From NCBI GenBank assembly GCA_033961575.1, contig CM066736.1:91706852-91770851 (forward strand): a DNA stretch of 64,000 bases, read 5' to 3'. The DNA is from Aselliscus stoliczkanus. Taxonomy: Eukaryota; Chordata; Mammalia; Chiroptera; Hipposideridae. This document shows, in pieces, positions 1 to 10,479 of the stretch. Each line of letters opens with the position of its first letter. The first letter of the stretch is position 1. The notes beneath the pieces are model-generated. The model was not told the DNA's origin. It searched no databases and saw nothing but the letters and a program-made list of their open reading frames with translations. Both the position numbers and the translations under genes were made by a program.

Positions 1-610
1 AAGTGGTCTCAGTCCCAATGTGATGATTCCCTTCAAACGACATCGAAAGCAGACATTCATCAGAGGAAGGTTATGGCTCAGTGTGGTGGGATTTTAAAGG
101 TGTCCTATTTTTTGAGTTCCTACCAAGGAACCAAATAATCAATTTGAATGTGTACTGTCAGCAATTGGACAGTTTGAACAAATCCATCATCTAGAAATGT
201 CCAGAGCTTGTTAATTGTAAAGCAGTTGTGTTCCATTGTAACAATGTGAGACCACACATAATTTTGATCACCTGTCAAAAATTATTGGAGCTTGGATGGG
301 ATGTGTTGCCACACCCACCATACTCACTTGACCTTGTGCCATCAGACTTCATTTGTTTTGCTCTCTTCAAAACTCCTTGCATGGTATAACATTCAATTCA
401 TATGAGACTGTAAATCACCACCTTGTTCAGTGTTTTGCCGATAAAGACAGGTCCTTCTATAAACTAGGAATTATGAAGCACACTGAAAGATGGCAAGATG
501 TTATGGAACAAAATGAGCAATATATCATTTATTGATCTTTGTTCTTTATATAAATAAATGACCTTTGAAAAACAGACAAAATATATCATGACTTTTCTGA
601 CAACCCAATA
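1..610 (+). pseudogene. Mariner transposase remnant, C-terminal part (Tc1/mariner DNA transposon)
   Basis: Translating the plus strand in pieces gives the catalytic C-terminal region of a mariner transposase. A 'DNxxPH'-like segment near 245-262 reads NNVRPH. It is followed at about 290-350 by LGWDVLPHPPYSLDLVPSDF, the family's conserved WxxxxHPxYSPDLxPxD block. The end at about 515-535 reads NEQYIIY and then stops. Frameshifts and a substitution at the first acidic position break the frame, so no active enzyme is encoded. The N-terminal half lies left of the window or is lost. The 3' end probably falls near 600-610, where a CATGACTTTTCTGACA terminal-repeat-like sequence occurs. Family assignment is firm; the subfamily is not determined. 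Confidence 0.8.
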
Positions 611-722
611 GAACTGTCAGCAGTCAAATAACGTAGCAATAACATAGATGCGAATGACTCTAGTACTTCCAAAAATGAACTAGTGCCATCTGTTGTAAAT
701 ATGAGTCATGACTTTTCTGACA

Positions 723-1694
723 TCGCAAAATATTAGTTGCAGGTATACATCATAGTTATTCAACAGTACCCACCTGGCACTATACAAAGTTATTACTGTA
801 TTATTGATTATATTCCCTATGCTAAAGAAGTGATCACCATGATAAATCCAACAACCATCTGACACTGTACCATACTATCACGATATTATTGACTATATTT
901 CCTATGCTGTATATTACACCCCCAAGACTTGTCTTATACCTGGAAATTTGAGCTTCTTATTCTTCTTTATCTTTTCCCTCCCTTTGAAATTTTTCAATTA
1001 TTATTGACATTCAATATTATTTTATATTAATTTCAGGTGTACAGCATAGTGGTTAGATATTTATATAATTTATGAAGTGATGCCCCTGACTAATACCCAC
1101 ATGGCACTATACATAGTTTTTACCATATTATTGAATATATTGCCTATGCTTTACTTTACATCCCCATGGCTATTTTATAACTACCAATTTATATTTCTTA
1201 CTCCTTTCACCTTTTTCACCCTGCCCCTAAACCCTCTCCTATCTGGCAACCATCAAAATGCTCTCTGTATCTATGAGTTTGTTTCTGTTTCATTATTTTT
1301 GTTCTTTAGATTCCACTTATAAGTGAAATCATATATTTTTCTTCTGCTGTCTAAATTACTGCACTCAGCACAATACCCTCTAGATCTATGTTTGTCACAG
1401 ATGGCAAGATTCCATTCTTTTTTATGGCTGAGTAATATTCCACTGTATATACCAGTGGTGCCAAAAAATGTATATACATTTCAATTTTCCTTTCTTAAAA
1501 TATGTATACATTTTTTTGGCACCCTTGTATGTACCACCTCTTCTTTATCCATTCATCTATTCAAGGACACCCAGGTTGCCTTCATATCTTGGCTACTGTA
1601 AATAATGCTGCAATGAACATATGAATGAGCATGTCCCCTTGAAGTAGAGTTTTGGTTTTCTTCAGATAAATACCCCAAAGTGGGATTATTAGGT
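723..1694 (-). mobile_element. LINE-1 3' ends (L1MA-like), antisense, two partial copies
   Basis: Read on the minus strand, this is the end of L1 ORF2 followed by the A/T-rich 3' UTR. The segment near 1570-1690 matches the ORF2 tail ('GGGTATTTATCTGAAG' style, tracking the PLLG codons). The block at 990-1330 matches the 3' UTR that contains ATAGTGCCATGTGGG. A second, shorter copy of the same 3' UTR lies at about 730-945, so two L1 3' ends are stacked head to tail. Both are ancient and have no open frame. A MITE interrupts the right-hand copy at 1452-1527. Confidence 0.75.
1452..1527. mobile_element. 76-bp palindromic MITE (Tc1/mariner-like) inserted in L1
   Basis: The ends CCAGTGGTGCCAAAAAATG and, as reverse complement, CAAGGGTGCCAAAAAAATG form near-perfect terminal inverted repeats of about 23 bp. 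They surround a core of about 25 bp. The element is flanked by TA at 1450-1451 and 1528-1529. Removing it with one TA restores the normal L1 antisense text (ATTCCACTGTATATGTACCA), which proves insertion into the older L1. TA target choice points to the Tc1/mariner superfamily. The element is too short to code for anything. Confidence 0.8.
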
Positions 1695-1996
1695 CCTTCT
1701 TTGCCTCTTGTATAGTCTTTATTTTAAAGTCTATTTTTGTCTGGTATAAGTATTGCTACTCCAGCTTTGTTGTTTGTTTCCATTTTCATGAAATATCTTT
1801 TTTGCACCCTTCTACTTTCAGGTTGTGTGTGTCTTTCAAACCCAAATGAGTCTCCTGTAGGCAGCATATGTAAGGGCCTGGTTTTATTATTCATTCAGCC
1901 TCCCCATCATTTGATGGGAGCATTTAATCTATTTACATTGAAAGTAATTGTTGATAGGTATGTAGTTATTGACATTTTATTATTCATATTTTTTTA
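1695..1996 (-). mobile_element. LINE-1 fragment, antisense (left part of the L1 split by the SNRPD1 retrocopy)
   Basis: The plus-strand text 'GTCTCCTGTAGGCAGCATATG', followed by CATTTAATCTATTTACATTGAAAG, is a well-known antisense L1 segment. It is not collinear with the ORF2 tail just to its left, so a deletion or second insertion separates them. It stops at the 15-bp target-site duplication of the SNRPD1 retrocopy and resumes after 3864. Confidence 0.65.
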
Positions 1997-2011
1997 TCTT
2001 CTTTTTTTCTT

Positions 2012-3848
2012 TTTCTTTTTTTTTCATTGTAAATATCTTTTGTTACATTGGCATATGACTTAAAATCAAAATGAGAAGCTAATACACAATAGACAAGATA
2101 TGAGGTATTCTTTGATCAGAGTTGTCACAATTTGCAATTATGTATCAGTGTTTTATTTAATCCTGTTTCCCTTTTAGATTATAAGCTCTATGAGGACAAG
2201 AGTCAATTTATGTTTATTGACTTGTGCCAGGTCTTTTCTTGGCTCTCTTCAAATCTCTCTGTCTTGCTGCATCATTGGGCTCCCTTGCACAAGATGGGTT
2301 CAAATTATGAGCAACAACAGATCAGTGGATGGAAAAGAATTAGACATACACACACAACACACACAACACAAATTCTATTGTAATCTCTCAATTTACGTAA
2401 CCCTCTCACAGGGCCTGAAACCTTCTTTTTATGTAACAATCTTCGCAGAAAATTTCCTCATTTGAAAAACAAAACATCTCAAGCATAATTAAGTGAAAAA
2501 ACAGATTTAGTTGCCCCCAATCCTCAAAATTAGGTTTCTTCCCTTAGCATGTAAACAAATGGTAGTAAGCTTTACAAGGAATTGCATATACTGAGAATTT
2601 TTCTCTAAGCTTAACCAATTAAAAAAAAATTCTTACTAACTACTAGAAAGAATCCAGTCTTGCTTGCTATCAAATAAAGTAGGTATTTTTCCTTTTGTTC
2701 TTAAAAGACTCCTTGTAAAAGTACTTGAATCAAAGAACCATGGACAGGTACATTCCACATTAACAAGTTTCAACACTGTTTAGAACTCACAATTTAGTAA
2801 ATGTTATCTGCAGTTTCAAACCAGGAGAATGTAAAACTATATTCTATTGAGAAAATATTGAAAAAACAAAACAAAAAATTAACAACCACAACAAAATCAA
2901 TGACTCCTGAATTAGAAGATGACAATTACCTTTTACTAAGTACTTAGTCTCCAAGGAATAAAACACAGAAAAGGAGAATCAATTTTAGACCCCATTCCAT
3001 AGGACTTTGGCTTCTGAAGTACCAAAAAAATAACATCATTTCACTTGTAAGTAGGTTCCATAGAAAATGAGAGACAAAGTAAAACAAACTCAGTGTATGT
3101 GAAGTAAAAAGGTGTATATTCTATATGTAGTCATAAAGAAATATTTTAGTTCAAAAAATTAAAAGCCTGATCTATGACTGGAATTCTTCTGAGACTGCCT
3201 AATTTCAACTGTGTCAATATCATAACTATATGAACTACTAAAACTTAACTTGATATAGTCAACGGACAACTGTCCTACATTTAAGGTTATTAAAAACTGA
3301 CATAAACAAACAACACCTGTACAAAAAATACCCCAAATCACATGTCACTTTCAAACAGTAATCTTGAGAGACATTATCGCCTTGGACCCCCTCTTCCTCT
3401 GCCCTGGCCACGTCCTCTTCCTCTTCCTCGGCCTCGGCCTCTTCCTGCAACAGCTTCCCTTTTCTTAGATTTCACCGTTGGTTCAACATCCACGAGTAGT
3501 GTATCCAGAGGTAAGCTGTCTGGCAGGATAAAATATCGAATGTTATTTCCTCGAATACTCAGTGTTTCCAGTTGTACAGGTTCTCGGTTCTTCAGGGTCA
3601 TTTTCACAGCTTTGAGATGTGTATTCATGCTGACATCTACACCTGTGATTGTTCCATGGACCTGTGTTCCATTCTTTAATTCAGTGGTTACAGTTTCATG
3701 AATCAATTTCATCAAAAATCTCACGAGCTTCATCCTAGCGGTGCCATCACGCTCTCTGTCCGACGAGGACACAAAACCCGACAACCAAGGGCCCAAAGTA
3801 TGAATGGCAGAAAACACCTACTCCTGGACCTCCGACGTAAAGAGCGCC
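2012..3848 (-). pseudogene. SNRPD1: SNRPD1 processed retrocopy with intact 119-codon ORF (ORF at 3374-3733)
   Basis: The minus strand from ATG at 3731-3733 to TAA at 3374-3376 encodes 119 residues, the full length of Sm D1. Sm D1 is a core protein of the spliceosomal U snRNP heptameric ring. The Sm1 and Sm2 segments are intact, and the C-terminal Gly-Arg tract (about residues 97-117) that is normally dimethylated is present. Compared with the family sequence as I remember it, only four residues differ: I11, T17, T86 and Q110. There are no introns. About 115 nt of 5' UTR-like sequence precedes the ATG, and about 1.35 kb of probable 3' UTR follows. An A-rich tail (T-rich on plus, 2012-2024) ends the copy. 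A 15-bp duplication TCTTCTTTTTTTCTT at 1997-2011 and 3849-3863 flanks it, the hallmark of L1-driven retroposition. The insertion lies inside an L1. Expression is unknown. The upstream in-frame extension of the ORF (to 3817) is 5' UTR. Confidence 0.9.
2342..2374. repeat. CA-rich simple repeat
   Basis: Interrupted CACACA runs with AACAC steps, inside the presumed 3' UTR of the SNRPD1 retrocopy. It is short and imperfect. Confidence 0.6.
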
Positions 3849-3863
3849 TCTTCTTTTTTTCTT

Positions 3864-5111
3864 CATCTTAATATAGTTTCTCTAAGATTCCTTATAATAC
3901 TGGTTTTGTGGTGATAACTCCTTTAGATTTTTCTTTTTTGGGAAGCTCTTTATCTGTCCTTCGATTGTAAATTATAGCTTTACTGCATAATTTTGGTTGT
4001 AGGTCCCTACTTTTCATCACTTTGTATATTTCCTGCCAGTCCTCTCTGGCTTGCAAAGTTTCTGTTGAGAAATCAGCTGATAGTCTTATCGGAGCTCCCT
4101 TGTAGGTAACTAACTACTTTTCTCTCTCTGCATTTAAGATTCTCTCTCTTTCAACTTGGCATTTTAATTATGATATGAACCTCTTAGGGTTCATCTTGTT
4201 TGGGATTCTCTGTGCTTTCTGGGCTTATATGTCTATTTCCTTCACAGGTTAGGGAAGTTTTCTGTCATTATTTCTTCATACAGGTTTTTAATTCCTTGCT
4301 ATCTCTTTTCTCCCTTGGTACCCCTATAATGTGAATGTTGGTATGCTTGATGTTGTCCCAGAGGCCCCTTAAACTCTCCTCACTTTTTGGATTCTTTTTT
4401 TCTTTTTGCTGTTCTGATTTGGTGTTTCTGCTACTTCGTCTTCTAAATTGCTGATTCAATTCTCTGCTTCATCTAATCTACTGTTGATTCCCTGTGATGT
4501 ATTCATTTCAGTTATTGTATTCTTTGTTTCTGACTGGTTCATTTTTATGTTTTCTATCAATTTTTTATGTTTCCTATCTCTTTGTTGAAGTTCTCCCTGA
4601 GATCACTGAGCTTCCTTATAATCAGTGTTTGGAACTCTGTGTCTGGTAGATTGCTTGTCTATATTTTGTTTAGTTGTTTTCTGGAGCTTTGTTCTTTTCC
4701 TTTATTTGGGACATGTTTCTTTGTTTCTCCATTTTGGCTGCCTCCCTATGTTTGTCTCTATGTATTAGGTAGGGCAGCTATGTCTCCCAGTCTTAGTAGA
4801 GTGGCCTTATGTAGTAGGTGTGCTGTGGGGTTCAGTGGAGCAGTCTTCCTGGTCACCTGAGCTGCACACTCCAGGTGTGTCCCTTAAGTGGGTTGTGTGT
4901 GTCCTCCTCTTGTAGTTGAGCCTTGGTTGCTATTTGCACATCATTAGGAGGGTTTGACCCTCATGCTTATTGGTTGTTAGGACTGGCCTTGACTATAATG
5001 GAGGAGTTGTGCAGGGGCTGACCCTGCAGAGCAGGATCTGCCTCAGCCAGGCTCTGGTGCCTGCCCAATCTGCCTCGTGGCTGTGTTATCCTTAGCGGCG
5101 GCTGGGTGATG
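3864..5111 (-). mobile_element. LINE-1 5' half with ORF1 remnant, antisense
   Basis: This continues the L1 interrupted by the retrocopy. On the minus strand, 4268-4459 translates to an ORF1p-like stretch with coiled-coil-type charged residues, then LWDNIKHTNIHIIGVP. That is the signature start of the L1 ORF1p RNA-binding core. Plus-strand text at 4055-4130 ('GTTTCTGTTGAGAAATCAGC') is the common antisense of the same region. Sequence right of 4600 corresponds to the L1 5' part. Stops and indels leave no usable frame. Confidence 0.75.
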
Positions 5112-5125
5112 CTCCTGCTCATTTC

Positions 5126-5599
5126 TTTTCTTTTCTCTCTTTTTTTTAAAGATTTTATTGTGGAATTGGGGGAGGGGAACAGAGTTGAGGAATCAGGGAA
5201 AGGGAACAGACAAGTTGCTGTCTTTTTGTTCTTTAGTCTAGTTGCGGAGGATGTTGCTTCACTGGCCCATGTTGGTATCGTCATTGCACTCTTCCCGGAT
5301 GAGGCAGATTGGTCGCCAGCCTCTGGATGTCGCTCACTACAGCTATTGTCAGCTCACGCTGGCTGCCAGCTACTCACGCTGGCTGCTGGCCACTCACTGT
5401 AGCCTATGGCAGCCCCCTGCAGCAGGGGCTGCAGCCTACACCATCACTGGGGCTCTCAGCCCAGCTCCAGGTGGAGCTGTTGTTAGCTGTAGAGGGCAGT
5501 GTATGAGGGCCAGTGACACTGCCCCTCTAATGTGGGATCCAAACCGGGGCCACTGGCATCCCAAAACCAGCTCTTAACCAATGCGCCACTCAGCCGGCC
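5126..5599 (-). mobile_element. Long tRNA-derived SINE inserted in L1
   Basis: In plus orientation it starts with a T-run and AAAGATTTTATTGTGGAATT (the element's tail, reversed) and ends with the tRNA-like head reversed (ACCAATGCGCCACTCAGCCGGCC). The element is therefore on the minus strand. Imperfect duplications of CTCCTGCTCATTTC flank it at 5112-5125 and 5600-5613. The body carries two roughly 20-bp CTCACGCTGGCTGC units. It splits the L1 that resumes at 5600. Confidence 0.8.
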
Positions 5600-6645
5600 C
5601 TCCAGCTCATTTCAAAGCTGGCCACTGTGGGAGGGGACAAGCTACAGGTCAAGTTCAGCCACAGCCAGTGCCCCTTCCGGAGCCACCTGGCAAGAGCCAC
5701 AAAGAAATCTGCAGATGGTCATTTCCTGTGCACGTGCTTGGAAGCACCTTGAGAGGCCAAGCTGAGAACCAAAGCCAGGTGCCTCTAGTGCCAGGCTTAG
5801 GGCTGCTCATCCAGAGGTACAGGACATACTCAATCCAGATGCTGGGTTCCACAAACCTTTTAGAGACCCTAGAAAAGTCTGCAGCATGAGTCAAGGCAGG
5901 TGGATTGTATGAAAAAGCCCTGGAAGCAGCTTGGGTGTGCCTGAAATTTGGGTGAGGCATGGTATTAGAATCAGTAGGGCATGGCCAAGGAAGAGCATTA
6001 GCCAGCTTGACAGAACCTCAGATATGGCAGCCGCCTGCTTCTGCATGCAAGAAAGGGGGAGGGCTCAACAAAGAAACAATAACTCCACCAGCTCCTCCAT
6101 CCAGAAGAAAGCTGTCCCTTCAGCCCTCGTTCTGAAGCCAGACAATTCAGTTCCCTACCATATGTCCCTGCCATCTCTCCAGCTGCTGCCCCAGTGCTGG
6201 AGCTCAGAGCCAGTGATTCTGTTGGTGAGTAAGTCCATGCACAGTCCTTTTAAGAGGAATGCCTGGGACTCCAGCTGCCCTCCATCTCACTGAGTCACAT
6301 TCTCTGCTGGTTTTCACAGCCAGAAATTATGGGGACTTCTCTCCCTGCACTGGAACTCTGGGCTGGGAAGGGGCTGGGACCCCCTGCCCCTCCGGAGGGA
6401 CCTCCACACCCGAGTTATCCCTTCACTTTTAATGGTCACATGCAGGTGTGGGACCAGCCCAGTCTGCATCTCTGTACCTCCTAGTTGTTTCGAGGTGGCT
6501 TCTTCTGCGTGTCCTTAGTTGTAGGGCTTCAGTTCAAGATTTTTGGTGATTCTCAATGATTGTTTTGTAGTTTAGTTGAAATTGATGTGATTGTGAGAGA
6601 AGGTAACCACAACAAGTAACTACTGCGCCATCTTGACTGGAAATT
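5600..6645 (-). mobile_element. LINE-1 5' region, antisense, right part
   Basis: G/C-richer sequence continues the L1 5' end interrupted by the SINE. It closes at about 6620-6645 with GCGCCATCTTGACTGGAAAT, typical of the reversed L1 5' terminus. No ORF in it resembles a protein. The several 80-120-codon frames here are chance openings. Confidence 0.6.
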
Positions 6646-7310
6646 GTGATTTTTGTATAAGACTAACTTGGATTTTGATCTTATATCCTGTAACCCTGCT
6701 GAACTCATTTCTTACTTTTAATAGTTTTTTGGTATATTCCTTAGGGTTTCTATGCACAAGATTATGTCATCTATGAATAGAATGTTATTTCTTCCCTTTC
6801 AATTTTATTTCTTTTTCTTGTCCAATTGCCCTGGTGGAACCTCCAATACTGTGTTGTACAGAAGTAACAAGGACATCCTGGTCCTAGTCCTGATTTTAGA
6901 GAAAAAGCTTACTTTCTATGAGAAATTGTCTTTATTCCTAGTTTATCGAGTATTTTTATTTTGAAAAGGTGTCAGATATTGTCAAATGATTTTTGTGTGT
7001 CTACTGAAATAATCATGTGCTTTTAAAATTCTGTTGATATGCTATGGTGTATTACTTGATTTTAGAATGGTTAAAGCAAGCCATATTCCTGGGATAAATC
7101 CATTTGTTCACAGTGTATAATTCTTTTTCTATGTTGTTGGATACAATTTGCTAGTATTTTGTTGAGGAATTTTACATCTACATGCAAAATAATATAAGGG
7201 ATTGATCTGTATTTTTTTCTTTTCTTGTGATGTCTTTTCCTGGCTTTAGTATCTGAGCAAGACTGGCCTCATAGAATGAGTTAGAAAGTGCTATTTTTAA
7301 TTTATAGATT
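6646..7310 (-). mobile_element. LINE-1 ORF2 fragment, antisense
   Basis: The plus-strand text runs through ACTGGCCTCATAGAATGAGTTAG near 7262-7285 and TGTAACCCTGCTGAACTCAT near 6690. Both are standard antisense L1 ORF2 (reverse transcriptase region). It abuts the 5' end of another L1 at about 6645, so two L1 copies adjoin. Decayed. Confidence 0.7.
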
Positions 7311-8552
7311 TGTTTATCACCTACATTAAATGAATATTATCTATTTATTTTAGGTATCTGAATTCTAAGTATCATACAAAAGTGACATTCAACAGAGTGT
7401 GACTGAAACCTGGTACACAACTATCTCATAAATAGACTTTGATAAAACTAAACCTAAATTGAAACTTAAAAACTAATTTAAACTTAAAATAGAAGAGAAT
7501 CCAAAAAGCTATTAAACTTTTCATGAAACACAATTTCTATAAATTTTATAAATAATATTAATAGAAACAAATTTTTGGTGAATTGATAATTTCACCAAAT
7601 TGGATTTTGGTATTTAAAAGCAAATGTTTTTAAAGTTGATAAAATTGGAAATTTTGGTGACCTTTAGGTAGCTATATCATTGGGTGAACCATCTTTGATA
7701 AAGATTTTCAACTAATTGCCTAGTTTCTGGATGGAGGGTAGGTAACTGAGAAGACTATGCCTACAGTGCACCCCGCTTCTCTTTTGTTTGAGAAGTAGGA
7801 GGTGAGGTTAATTGTTGATAGTAAGAGATGATTTAAATAGTTTAAGAAAAGTAGAGGAAGTTTGTAGGAGTCAAAGAGATGACAGGATTAAACATTCTAG
7901 GCTAACGGAGTTGTGTTCAGGGCCAAGCCTTCTTGATTCCAATTCCAACGGTTGTGTGATATTTTTGTTTCCAGGAATTCTCAGTGATGAGGGCACAGGA
8001 GTAGAGAAATTTGGTGATTAGTAAGTGGGTGGGAGAGGGAGACATCGGGTAGAATAGGGCCTGACATGACAATGGATGAAGTGTTGGATCATGACATCCA
8101 GGCCAGTTGAAAAGGAAGAAAGGCCTGGTTCACACAGGGAGAAAAGAGAGAATTCAAAGGACTCTCCAGTCCTTTGAGGTTGAAAGTTTATATGTATGTG
8201 AGGAGATGAGAGAGCCACAGGCAAGAAGGTGCGTTTACAGAGTGACATTCTGGAGGGTAAAACTACAGAGGTAAAGTAGATCTGGTCATGAAATGGGGAA
8301 AGGCCTAGTAAACAGAGTGGACTGGATAGATGGTTTTCAGGAGGAGAGAACAATAAAGAACTATTGGGCCAGAGTCTTGAATGGGGCATGCACATGGATA
8401 GAGTAAGCACATCAATGGGATGGTAGCAGGTCTTGGGATGAACAAGACTCTGGGCCTAAGACTTCACTAATTGTGTGAGTGATCAGAAGCTGTATTCCCC
8501 CACCTCCATCCCCAATCAGTCCTGTCTGAACCACCCAGCATGTTATAAAAAA
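7311..8552. other. No gene seen; unclassified old sequence
   Basis: I see no protein family match on either strand. The longest frame (130 codons, minus, 8018-8410) has no recognisable domain and lies in purine-rich, probably repeat-derived text. Parts may be decayed LINE, but I cannot name the family. Confidence 0.5.
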
Positions 8553-8660
8553 GGGGGATTAGAGTGTTCACTGTTGACCTGTGACAGGGTAGTATCTTGA
8601 GAGGGGCAAAAACAAACACCATAAAGACAACTTGAGAAGTTAGGTTACAATGAAGAGAAG
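8553..8660. repeat. Left arm of an inverted repeat pair (partner 9806-9912)
   Basis: The reverse complement of this stretch aligns with 9806-9912. They share a nearly identical core of about 50 bp (TTTTGCCCCTCTCAAGA through CAGTGAACACCCTAATCCCC, with few changes) and a weaker outer match. Neither arm has a recognised repeat identity. Confidence 0.75.
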
Positions 8661-8892
8661 ACAAGCCACGACAGCAGTGTTTGTAGAATTCCTCCAGAGA
8701 GGCCTTTGGCCTTCCTGTACTTACTTCTATCTCTGCTAGCTCCGTGTTGACTTCTCAGTCATGTTTTGAACTAACGATATTCTGTCACTCAAGAGCCAAT
8801 CCTGTCCCTCACAACAATTTAAAAATTATTTGAGAATCATAAATATACTTTTATATAATCACCATTATGTGAATAATATCTTATAAAAATTT

Positions 8893-8978
8893 TATAATTG
8901 CAACTATGATAGTTTCATTTTCATTTTCAATTTTACTTCAGAGCCACAGTTTGCAAGCCACTGTTTGCTGACCCCTGG
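8893..8978 (+). mobile_element. Possible hAT-Charlie fragment
   Basis: The end TTTGCTGACCCCTGG, preceded by a GAGCCACAGTTTGCAAGCCA-type segment, resembles the terminus of hAT-Charlie (MER-class) DNA transposon fossils. Only about 85 bp supports this and the other end is not visible. Confidence 0.3.
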
Positions 8979-9395
8979 CATCTCTTCCATCTCAAAAGTT
9001 TGCCATACCCTGCTCTAGCCCATCCTTTTAGGTCTCTGATTGAATTTAATGATTAATTTTGTGACTAGCTCTGGGCTATGTTTTCTCCTCAAAGGCAGAC
9101 AGGCAAACTTACCAACTTCCTTCCTGTAAGTTCGGTCGGCAGGTAGTCTAGGCCTTAGCAGCTAAGGCTAAGACCATCAGGAGGAGGTGGTACAACCAAT
9201 GCCAAGTCTTAAAAGAGAAGGGGCTTTACATAAAGATGGAGGAGCCATGGAAACCACAATGGTGAATGAGAAAGCTCTCCTCCCTCCCCCTTTGCCCTCA
9301 ACCCATGATTTTGGACATTTCCCTCAACCTATACATACCTTTAAGTGTCTGTCTCCATGACTAAGGACTGGCAAAAGTACTCATTATAAAATTGT

Positions 9396-9742
9396 CCTAG
9401 TCTGTTCAGGCTGCTATAATAAAATACCACAGACCAGTTAAGTGAGAAACAACAAAAATTTATTTCTCATGGTTCTGGACCCTGGGAAATTTAAGATCAA
9501 GGTACCAGCATGGTGGCGTTCTGCTGAGGGCCCTCTTCCTGGCTCATAGCTGGTGACTTTTTGTTGTGTCCTCAAATGGTGAATGGGGCAAGGGACCTTT
9601 GTAGGGTCCCTTTTATAGGAACACTGATCCTGTTCATGAGGATTCCACTCAAAGGCCCCACCTCCTAACATCCTCTCATGGGGCATTAGAATTTTGACAT
9701 ATGAACCTGGGGGGACAGAAACATTCATACCATAGCAAAAAT
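9396..9742 (-). mobile_element. MaLR LTR, MLT1 type (antisense)
   Basis: Plus-strand text follows the reversed MLT1A-like LTR: CTGTTCAGGCTGCTATAATAA, then AATTTATTTCTCATGGTTCT, CAAAGGCCCCACCTCC, and an end at ATTCATACCATAGCA. The length (about 345 bp) fits a near-complete solo LTR. It lies between the two arms of the inverted repeat. Confidence 0.8.
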
Positions 9743-9805
9743 GAATACATTGATCTTCCAAATTCACATTTTAAATCTGCTTTCCTCTCAAGGTGCTGCT
9801 ATCTC

Positions 9806-9912
9806 TGGCCTGTCTTTATTGTCATCTAACTTCTTGTCTTTACGTTTCTGCTTTTGCCCCTCTCAAGAGACTGCCCTGTCACAGGTCAACAGTGAACACC
9901 CTAATCCCCAAA
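9806..9912. repeat. Right arm of an inverted repeat pair (partner 8553-8660)
   Basis: See the left arm. The strongest shared core is 9851-9907, including CTGTCACAGGTCAACAGTGA. In one frame both arms open to a short similar peptide (PLK-LPCHRSTVNTLIP). This reflects DNA similarity and is not evidence for a gene. Confidence 0.75.
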
Positions 9913-10030
9913 TCCAGTTGCCAGAGATACTTATTAAACAACTACTCTGGAGCCTGGTCAACATTAGAGTCTGAGAGTTCAAAAATTATCTAGCGTCTGC
10001 CCCCAAAATCTACAGAGGGAGATAGTCTCA

Positions 10031-10227
10031 AATAGATATTTTTGACATCCTCTTACCGTAGATTTTTAGACACCACTGTTCTAGTTGTAGTCCTTCTTTT
10101 TAGGGTCCTCAGAAAGCTTCTCTTTCCACAAATAGATGTTTTTGACATCCCCTTACTGTGGATTTTTATTAGACACCACTGTTCTAGTTGTAGTCCTTTT
10201 TAGTGTCCTCAGAAAGCTTCTCTTTCT
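10031..10227. repeat. Two-copy tandem duplication, 100-bp unit
   Basis: The segments 10031-10130 and 10131-10227 are about 90% alike. Each starts AATAGAT-TTTTTGACATCC, runs through GACACCACTGTTCTAGTTGT and ends CAGAAAGCTTCTCTTTC. Differences are small indels (an extra ATT, and CTTCT missing) and transitions. Confidence 0.85.
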
Positions 10228-10479
10228 CTGTCTGGCCTTGAATGTTGGCTCTATCCTAGGCCTTCTTTTTCTTACTGTGTATTATTTATTGGGAATCTCA
10301 TCTAACCCAATTGTCAATTGCTTCCATTCCTGTGTGTGTGTGTGACTCATATCTGTATCGTTAGGTTACATATATTCTGAGCTCACAACACTGTTACATA
10401 TATTTTCTGTTCACGAGATAGATCCTAAACATGAATAGTTTTTTTTTTTTAATAAAGTTTATCACAGTAATCTCAGATC

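Noticed and set aside
3342..3701. 119-codon plus-strand frame opposite the SNRPD1 retrocopy
   Set aside because: Antisense shadow of the conserved Sm D1 frame; its Pro/Leu/Arg-rich start mirrors the Gly-Arg codons.
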